Assembly (NCBI RefSeq): GCF_002343915.1
Contig: NZ_NETK01000001.1
Coordinates: forward strand, 8,198,001 to 8,262,000
Source: Nannocystis exedens
Lineage (GTDB): Bacteria > Myxococcota_A > Polyangia > Nannocystales > Nannocystaceae
Reading direction: 5' to 3'
DNA: 64,000 nucleotides
A model generated the notes under the pieces. That model saw only the letters and a list, made by a program, of their open reading frames with translations. It was not told where the DNA came from and searched no databases. Position numbers and translations under genes: made by a program. The first letter of the stretch is position 1. Every line of letters starts with the position of its first letter. Below, piece after piece: positions 58,501-64,000 of the stretch.

Positions 58501-61500
58501 ATGACGATCGGCCGCCGCTCCGTGGACCACGACGAACGAACACTGCTGCAGGTGCGGCAGGACAGCGGGCGCCCGTCGGAGGAGCGCGAGGCGCTGCTGG
58601 CGATCTCCGAGACCCTGCCGGCGGGGGGCGGGCTGGGGGCCACGGGCGAGGAGGCGGTCCGGCCGACGCGGGCGCGAGGCAGCGTGGTCGGGCGCTACGT
58701 GGTCCTGTCGCTGCTCGGCACCGGCGGGATGGGGGCGGTCTACGCCGCGCACGACCCCGAGCTCGACCGCAAGATCGCGCTCAAGCTGCTGCGGCCCGAC
58801 GCCGGCCCCGGCGAGGCGGCGCGGATGATCCGCGAGGCGCGGGCGCTGGCCAAGCTGGCCCACCCGAACGTGGTCGGGGTCCACGACGTCGGGGTGGTCG
58901 GCGACGGCGAGGAGGCCGAGGTCTTCATCGCCATGGAGTTCGTCGACGGGGTGACGCTGCGGACGTGGTTGCGCCAGCGGCGGCGCTCGCTGCGGGAGAT
59001 CGTCGAGGTGTTCGCGGCGGCGGCGCGCGGGCTGGCGGCGGCGCACCGGGTCGACCTGGTCCACCGCGACTTCAAGCCCGACAACGTGATGGTCGACGGC
59101 GACGGGCGCGTGCGGGTGATGGACTTCGGGCTGGCGCGCGCCGGCATCAGCGGGCTGTCGCGCGAGCCGAGCCTGCCGGGCGACCTGCGCGCGAGCGCGA
59201 CCGATGTCCGGCTGACGCGCGCGGGGACGCGGCTGGGGACGCCGGCGTACATGGCCCCGGAGCAGTGGCAGGACGACGAGGTCGACGCCCGCACCGACCA
59301 GTTCGCGCTGTGCGTGGCGCTATGGGAGGCGCTGTACGAGGAGCGGCCGTTCCGCGGCGAATCGGTGCACGAGCTGATGTTCGCGGTCACCGAGGGGCCG
59401 CTGCCGCGGCCGCCGGAGGGCAAGCGGCGGGCGCCGGCGTGGCTCGGGCGGGTGCTGGAGCGCGGGCTGTCGCGCTCGCCGGCGCGGCGGTTCGCTTCGA
59501 TGGACGCGCTGCTGGTCGAGCTGGAGCGAGGCCTGGCGCGCCAGCGGCGGCGGCCGCTGATGTTCGGGCTGGTGGCCGCGGCGCTGCTGGTCCTGGGGGT
59601 GTTCGGGCTGCGGGCCCGCAGCGCGGCCGCCTGCGCGGCGGCGGGCCGGCAGATCGACGAGGTGTGGAACGAGCGGGCCCAGGCGGCCCTGCACGCGGCG
59701 CTGCTGGCGACGGGGGCGCCGTTCGCCGAGTCGGCGTTCCAGAAGGCGGTGCCGCGGGTCGACCGCTGGGCCGGGCAGTGGTCGGAGCTGCGCTCGCAGG
59801 TGTGCACGGAGGCGGAGGTCGACGGCACACGCTCGCCGGCGCTCTACCGCCAGGCAGTGGTTTGCCTCGACGAACAGCGCGAGACGCTGGCGGCCCTGCT
59901 CGAGGTGTTCACCGCCGACTCGGCGGCGAACGTGCAGCGCCTGGTGCCCGCGGTGGCCGGGCTCTCGCAGCTCGAGCCGTGCGCCGAGAAGAGCTACCTC
60001 GAGCGCATGCCGGCGCCGCCGGACGACCCGGACACGCGCGAGCGGGCCCACGCGCTGCGCCGCGAGCTGCAGCAGGCCCGCGGGCGCCTGGCGGCCGGCG
60101 ACTGCAGCGGGCTGCCGCAGGCCGAGGCGATGCTGGCCGCGGCCGAAGCGCTGTCGCACCCGCCGCTGGTGGTGACGGCGCGCGACCTGGTCGCCGACCT
60201 GGCCGAGTGCGGCGACGCGTTCGACCGCGCCGAGGAGGCGCTGCGCCAGGTCTACGTCGAGGCGGAGGCGCTGCGCGCCGACGAGGTGGCGGCCGGCGCG
60301 GCGATCCAGCTCGTGGGCACGATCGGCCGCGACCGCGCCCGCGCGGCCGAGGCGCTGCAGTGGGCCCTGCCGGCCGAGGTGATCGTCCAGCGGCTCGGCG
60401 AGACGCGCGGGCTCCTGGGCGCGAGCCTGGCCCAGAACCAGGCGCTGGTGCACGCGTCGCGCGGCGAGCACGAGCGGGCGCTGGCCGAGATGGAGCAGGC
60501 CCTGGCGATCCGCGAGGAGCTGCTCGGGCCCGACCACCCGACGGTCGCGGCGGCCCTCGACGTGATCGGGGGGATCCACCGCACCCGCGAGTCGCTCGAC
60601 GCGGCCCTGGCCGCGCAGACGCGGGCCCTGGCGATCCGCCGCGAAGCCCTCGGCGCCGACCACCCGGCCGTCGGCGTGTCGGCCAACAACCTCGGCCTGC
60701 TCGAGCAGCAGCGCGGCCACTACGACGCGGCGCTGCCGCTGCTCGAGGAGGCGGTGGCGGTCGCCGAGCACGCGCTCGGCCCCGACGACCTCGAGGTCGG
60801 GACGGCCCTCAACAACCTCGGGCGCCTGCAGCACGTGCGCGGCCGCTACCCCGAGGCGCGGGCCCTGCTGACGCGGGCGCTGGCGATCCGCGAGGCCCGG
60901 CTCGGGCCGAACGACCTCGACGTCGCGGTCACGCTGCAGAACCTCGGCCTGCTCGACCTGCTCGAGGGCGACCGCCTGGCGGCCCGCGAGCTGCTGCAGC
61001 GGGTGCTGACGATCCGCGAGCGCAAGCTCGACGAGTCGCACCCCGAGGTCGTGGCGATCCTCGACAGCCTGGGCACGCTGAACTACCGGATCGGCAGCTA
61101 CGCGGAGGCGCAGGCGCTGCACGAGCGGGCGCTGGCGATCCAGCAGCGCATGCTGCCCGCCGGCCACCCGGACATCGCCAGCTCGCTGCGCAACCTGGCG
61201 CTCGTGCGCGCGGCTCGCGGGGAGCGCGAGCAGGCGCTGGCGCAGGCGAGCGAGGCGGCGGCGATGGCCGAGACGGCGCTCGGCGCGGATCACCCCGACC
61301 TCGCGCCGCTCCTCAACACGCTGGGGATGCTGCAGCGCCGCAGCGATCCGGCCGCCGCAGTGGCGACGCTGGAGCGGGCGCTGGCGATCTCGGCGCGCGC
61401 CCGCGGGCGCAAGCACCCGGCCACGGCGACGTCGCTGCTGCGCCTCGGCGAGGCCCACCTGGCCCGCGGCGCCCGCACCGAGGCCGAGGCGAGCCTGACC

Positions 61501-61824
61501 GAGGCGCTGGCGATCCGCGAGACCCTCGGCCGCGACACGCCGGAGGTCGCGGAGGTGCTGGTCGCCCTCGGCGAGCTCGAGCTGGCCCGCGAGCAACCGG
61601 CGGCGGCGGCCCCCCTGTTCGAGCGGGCGGTGCAGATCCGCAGCAAGGGCGGGATTGCCAGGCACCAGCTCGCCGAGGCCCGCTTCGGCCTGGCCCGCGC
61701 CCTGCAAGCCACCGACCCGCCGCGCAGCCGCGACCTGGCCGAACAGGCCGCCGCGACGCTGCGCGAGGAGGGCAAGGCGTTCGCCGAACAGCTCGCCGCG
61801 GTCGAGGCGTGGCTGCAGCGTTAG
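58501..61824 (+). CDS. Membrane Ser/Thr kinase with C-terminal TPR array
   Basis: A 1107-aa protein from ATG 58501. The kinase domain (about residues 65-340) has LGTGGMGAVYAAHD, IALKLLRPD, LVHRDFKPDNVMVD (about 187), VMDFGLARAG (about 207) and LGTPAYMAPEQ. One membrane helix (LMFGLVAAALLVLGVFGL, about 355) precedes a Cys-bearing region and at least ten TPR-type repeats with the ALAIRE / LGPDHPxVA / LNNLGxLxxxxGRYxEA pattern to the end. This architecture is common in myxobacteria and actinobacteria; the TPR part likely senses or binds partner proteins. Confidence 0.92.
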   Translation: MTIGRRSVDHDERTLLQVRQDSGRPSEEREALLAISETLPAGGGLGATGEEAVRPTRARGSVVGRYVVLSLLGTGGMGAVYAAHDPELDRKIALKLLRPDAGPGEAARMIREARALAKLAHPNVVGVHDVGVVGDGEEAEVFIAMEFVDGVTLRTWLRQRRRSLREIVEVFAAAARGLAAAHRVDLVHRDFKPDNVMVDGDGRVRVMDFGLARAGISGLSREPSLPGDLRASATDVRLTRAGTRLGTPAYMAPEQWQDDEVDARTDQFALCVALWEALYEERPFRGESVHELMFAVTEGPLPRPPEGKRRAPAWLGRVLERGLSRSPARRFASMDALLVELERGLARQRRRPLMFGLVAAALLVLGVFGLRARSAAACAAAGRQIDEVWNERAQAALHAALLATGAPFAESAFQKAVPRVDRWAGQWSELRSQVCTEAEVDGTRSPALYRQAVVCLDEQRETLAALLEVFTADSAANVQRLVPAVAGLSQLEPCAEKSYLERMPAPPDDPDTRERAHALRRELQQARGRLAAGDCSGLPQAEAMLAAAEALSHPPLVVTARDLVADLAECGDAFDRAEEALRQVYVEAEALRADEVAAGAAIQLVGTIGRDRARAAEALQWALPAEVIVQRLGETRGLLGASLAQNQALVHASRGEHERALAEMEQALAIREELLGPDHPTVAAALDVIGGIHRTRESLDAALAAQTRALAIRREALGADHPAVGVSANNLGLLEQQRGHYDAALPLLEEAVAVAEHALGPDDLEVGTALNNLGRLQHVRGRYPEARALLTRALAIREARLGPNDLDVAVTLQNLGLLDLLEGDRLAARELLQRVLTIRERKLDESHPEVVAILDSLGTLNYRIGSYAEAQALHERALAIQQRMLPAGHPDIASSLRNLALVRAARGEREQALAQASEAAAMAETALGADHPDLAPLLNTLGMLQRRSDPAAAVATLERALAISARARGRKHPATATSLLRLGEAHLARGARTEAEASLTEALAIRETLGRDTPEVAEVLVALGELELAREQPAAAAPLFERAVQIRSKGGIARHQLAEARFGLARALQATDPPRSRDLAEQAAATLREEGKAFAEQLAAVEAWLQR

Positions 61825-61828
61825 GGGG

Positions 61829-62077
61829 TGTGAACGCGATCTACGAGGGGACTTCCTCGGCTTTTCGTATGGGTTCCGGCCAAAGAGGGGCCAGCATGAT
61901 GCGCTGGACGCCCTCGCAGTCGGGCTGCACGAGAAGGAGGTGAAGTGGGTGCTCGACGCCGACATCCGGGGTTTCTTCGACACCCTCGACCACGGATGGC
62001 TGGTGAAGTTCATCGAGCACCGGATCGGCGACCGTCGGGTCGTCCGGCTGATCCAGAAATGGCTGCAGGCGCTCGTC
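61829..62077 (+). pseudogene. Group II intron reverse transcriptase fragment
   Basis: Reads VNAIYEG, a frameshift near 61850, then FLGFSYGFRPKRGQHDALDA, KEVKWVLDADIRGFFDTLDH, GWLVKFIEHRIGDRRVVRLI: RT blocks 1-2 of group II intron-encoded proteins. The YADD block, maturase domain and intron RNA are missing. It starts right after the kinase stop and ends at an IS630 scrap. Confidence 0.85.
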
Positions 62078-62079
62078 CG

Positions 62080-62380
62080 CGGCCCATCGGCAAGGACCTT
62101 GAGGATCAAGCGCTCGAGCTCGAGGTCGCTGACGCCGCTCTCCTCCGCAGCGGCCAGTTCAGCCTGGCGACTCCGCCACCGGTGTCGCCATCGGCCGATC
62201 GCCTCGGGTTCCAATTTCGAGCTCCACCGCCTGCTCGTTGTTCGGAACGCCTTGCCCCGACAACTTCACGATCTGCACCCTCGGGACCAGTTGCTGCGGG
62301 ATCTTGTGGCTCCGCTCGAGCTTGTCGAGGATGCGCCGCTGTCGCTCGGAGACGAGGATCCTGGGGGCCGTCCGTGCCAT
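62080..62380 (-). pseudogene. IS630-type transposase N-terminal fragment with frameshift
   Basis: From ATG 62380: MARTAPRILVSERQRRILDK, IPQQLVPRVQIVKLSGQGVP, NNEQAVEL; after a shift near 62214 it continues EPEAIGRWRHRWRSRQAELA and LERLILKVLADGPR. This is the helix-turn-helix half of an IS630-like transposase. It ends where the group II intron RT scrap begins. Confidence 0.7.
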
Positions 62381-62460
62381 GGTGGTCTTCCGCCTGCACA
62401 AGTACCCGGGTGCGAATCCGCTCTAAACTTCTGGCGTTTCCAGCCCGGCAGCACTAGGCA

Positions 62461-62710
62461 GTGCTGAGCGTCAACTTTCGCGGCTCGAACGGCTTCGCCA
62501 AGCGCCACCTGCCCCCGGCGACCACGAGTGGGCCGGCAAGATGCACGACGACCTGCTCGACGCAGTCGCCTGGGTCACCGCCAAGAAGCTCAGCGACCAG
62601 GCATGCGTCGCGATCATGGGCGCCAGCTACGGCGGCTACGCGACGCTCATCGGCCTGACCTTCACGGCGGAGCACGTGCCGGGCCTCGTCGAGGCGTTGC
62701 AGGCCCGCGG
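62461..62710 (+). pseudogene. S9-type prolyl oligopeptidase fragment
   Basis: VLSVNFRGSNGFAKR, then after a shift DHEWAGKMHDDLLDAVAWVT, CVAIMGASYGGYATLIGLTF. GASYGGY is the nucleophile elbow of dipeptidyl-aminopeptidase-like enzymes. Both the propeller part and the Asp/His end are missing. Confidence 0.8.
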
Positions 62711-62784
62711 TAGTAATTGCCCGGCTCGCACGAGCCGCGCTCCCGAGCGGTGCTCGGGAGCGCGGCTCGATTCGTATTGGCTGC

Positions 62785-64000
62785 TCAGATCTCGAAGCAG
62801 TACAGGCGGCGGAGCCCGTTGCAGGTCGCAGGGTTGCCGTTGTCGCTCCAGCTGGCATTGGTCCCGTTGCTGCGTCCGTACTCGCCGGTGACCGCCGAGC
62901 TATTGGTCGTCCAGTTGGTGCAGGTGGCGGTGGTGGCCTGGCCGTTCGGGCTGGATCCGGTCCACACGTCCGACGCGCTGGCCGTGCTGCCGAGTTCGGT
63001 CACGCTGAGGGCGACGTCGATCGTCCCGTCGGTCAGGTCGGCGAGCGTGTTGGCGAGGATGGTGTTGTCGATCCGCCGATAGCCGGGGAGGGGCGGCGCG
63101 AAGCGCGTCGACGGGGAGCCGGCGTCGGTGCTGAGCCACACGTCCCAGGTGCCGCCGAGGCCGGCCGCGTCGGCGCGCGTCTGGCACTTGGCCGCGGCGC
63201 CTGCGAGGCCGCCGAGGTTGCCGTCATACGTGGTGCTGGTGACGAACGCCCGCTTGGCGGGCTGGCACTCGAAGCAGCCGTCGCCCTGGGTGGCGTTGCC
63301 GTCGTCGCACGGCTCGTGGCCGGCCCACACGTAGCCGTCGCCGCAGACGGGCAGCTGGCAGTGGTTCGGGCAGTCGTCGGTCTGCACGAGGTTGCCGTCG
63401 TCGCAGCCCTCGCCGAGCTGCACGAAGCCGTCGCCGCACGCCGGCACCTTGCACGCGAGGGTGCAGCTGCCGTTGTTGTCGTTGCCGGCGCCCGCGTCGC
63501 ACTGCTCGCCGGCCTGGACGAAGCCGTCGCCGCAGGTCGGCAGCTTGCACGCGTTGGTGCAGCCGTCCTCGTTGACGAGGTTGCCGTCGTCGCAACCCTC
63601 GCCGGGAGCAGCGAAGCCGTCGCCGCAGATGGCCCCGGTGCAGTCGGGCTTGCAGGGCTTGTCCTCCCCGTTGTCCGCGCCGCCGTCGCACTGCTCGACG
63701 CCGACCCATAGCAGGCCGTCGCCGCACACGTTCTGCTTGCAGTTCAGCGTGCAGGCGCCGCTGTCGCTGTTGACGTCGTTGAGGTCGCACTCCTCGCCGA
63801 GGCTCGGCTGGGTGAAGCCGTCGCCGCACACGGGGGCGCTGCACAGATCGGTGCAGCCGTCGTCCTGGTCGTGATCCATGCCGTCGTCGCACTGCTCGCC
63901 GGGATCGACGACGCCGCTGCCGCACGTCTCGAGCGTGCACACCGGACTGCAGCCGTCGCCCGCGGCCAGGTTGCCGTCGTCGCAGCCCTCGGCGGGGCCG
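62785..64000 (-). CDS. Cys-rich repeat protein (DUF4215 repeats plus DUF1554-like domain), 5' partial
   Basis: The frame enters from the right edge (GPAEGCDDGNLAAGDGCSPV before the first visible GTG at 63942). At least nine CGDGF..GEGCDDGN repeats are visible, then the terminal domain KRAFVTSTTYDGNLGGLAGA, GGTWDVWLSTDAGSP, NASWSDNGNPATCNGLRRLY. The architecture matches the gene at 44559-46019. The signal peptide would be outside the window. Confidence 0.88.
   Translation of the reverse strand, partial: GPAEGCDDGNLAAGDGCSPVCTLETCGSGVVDPGEQCDDGMDHDQDDGCTDLCSAPVCGDGFTQPSLGEECDLNDVNSDSGACTLNCKQNVCGDGLLWVGVEQCDGGADNGEDKPCKPDCTGAICGDGFAAPGEGCDDGNLVNEDGCTNACKLPTCGDGFVQAGEQCDAGAGNDNNGSCTLACKVPACGDGFVQLGEGCDDGNLVQTDDCPNHCQLPVCGDGYVWAGHEPCDDGNATQGDGCFECQPAKRAFVTSTTYDGNLGGLAGAAAKCQTRADAAGLGGTWDVWLSTDAGSPSTRFAPPLPGYRRIDNTILANTLADLTDGTIDVALSVTELGSTASASDVWTGSSPNGQATTATCTNWTTNSSAVTGEYGRSNGTNASWSDNGNPATCNGLRRLYCFEI

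Noticed and set aside
58965..61943. A 992-codon plus-strand frame overlapping the kinase-TPR gene
   Set aside because: Gly/Arg/Pro/Ala-rich, no motif, out of frame with the kinase; only its last codons coincide with the group II intron RT scrap.
59320..62214. A 964-codon minus-strand open frame
   Set aside because: It lies antisense to the kinase-TPR gene and mirrors its repeats. Only its first about 45 codons match an IS630 fragment, reported separately.

Overview
This is a high-GC, gene-dense bacterial window that looks like a myxobacterium, most plausibly a member of the Nannocystineae. The evidence is three Ser/Thr protein kinases, many lipoproteins with Ser/Thr-rich linkers, cysteine-rich DUF4215-type repeat proteins ending in DUF1554-like domains, a VKOR-type redox operon, and PAAR/DUF4150 and SUKH-like genes. 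No rRNA, tRNA or CRISPR array was seen. Family names come from motifs recognised by eye; no database was searched.

1-10.9 kb: a defence and toxin region. A PD-(D/E)XK-like gene runs in from the left edge and is followed by pglZ and a brxL-like gene, which is a BREX-type core. An intact 3.4-kb IS21 element (724-4126, 5-bp target duplication TCTCG) sits in the last codons of the first gene. The brxL frame loses its C-terminal Lon-type region and continues into a ketoacyl-synthase-like tail. That tail overlaps a PAAR-like (DUF4150) protein with a Cys-rich C-terminal toxin-like domain, which overlaps a SUKH-like immunity candidate.

11-18.4 kb: an IS630 scrap and a 3' fragment, then five tightly coupled genes: a membrane Ser/Thr kinase, a VKOR/DsbA-like protein, an OmpA-like protein, a 53-aa membrane protein and a TlpA-like thioredoxin. 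This looks like an envelope thiol-redox operon. A convergent envelope protein gene follows.

18.4-29.7 kb: four head-to-tail paralogous lipoprotein genes (stop/start overlaps, mosaic similarity) plus a collapsed fifth copy. Next come a 3'-broken kinase gene beside an apparently inverted segment, then two lipoprotein genes.

29.9-44.5 kb: a 14-kb nest of insertion sequences. An IS3-like element is split by an IS110, whose 5' non-coding end is itself split by an ISL3. The same IS3 element is cut by a second IS21. Abutting it is a third IS21 split by an IS66, which is split by an IS1380. Target duplications and restored reading frames prove the IS1380-in-IS66-in-IS21 order. An IS91 transposase fragment closes the block.

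44.5-64 kb: mostly surface and secreted proteins (DUF4215/DUF1554, FG-GAP, beta-helix, beta-propeller, alpha/beta hydrolase, HELVH metalloprotease-like, outer-membrane barrel), a kinase-TPR protein, a frameshifted WGR gene, and a mosaic of fragments (group II intron RT, IS630, S9 peptidase). The last gene, another DUF4215/DUF1554 protein, runs off the right edge.
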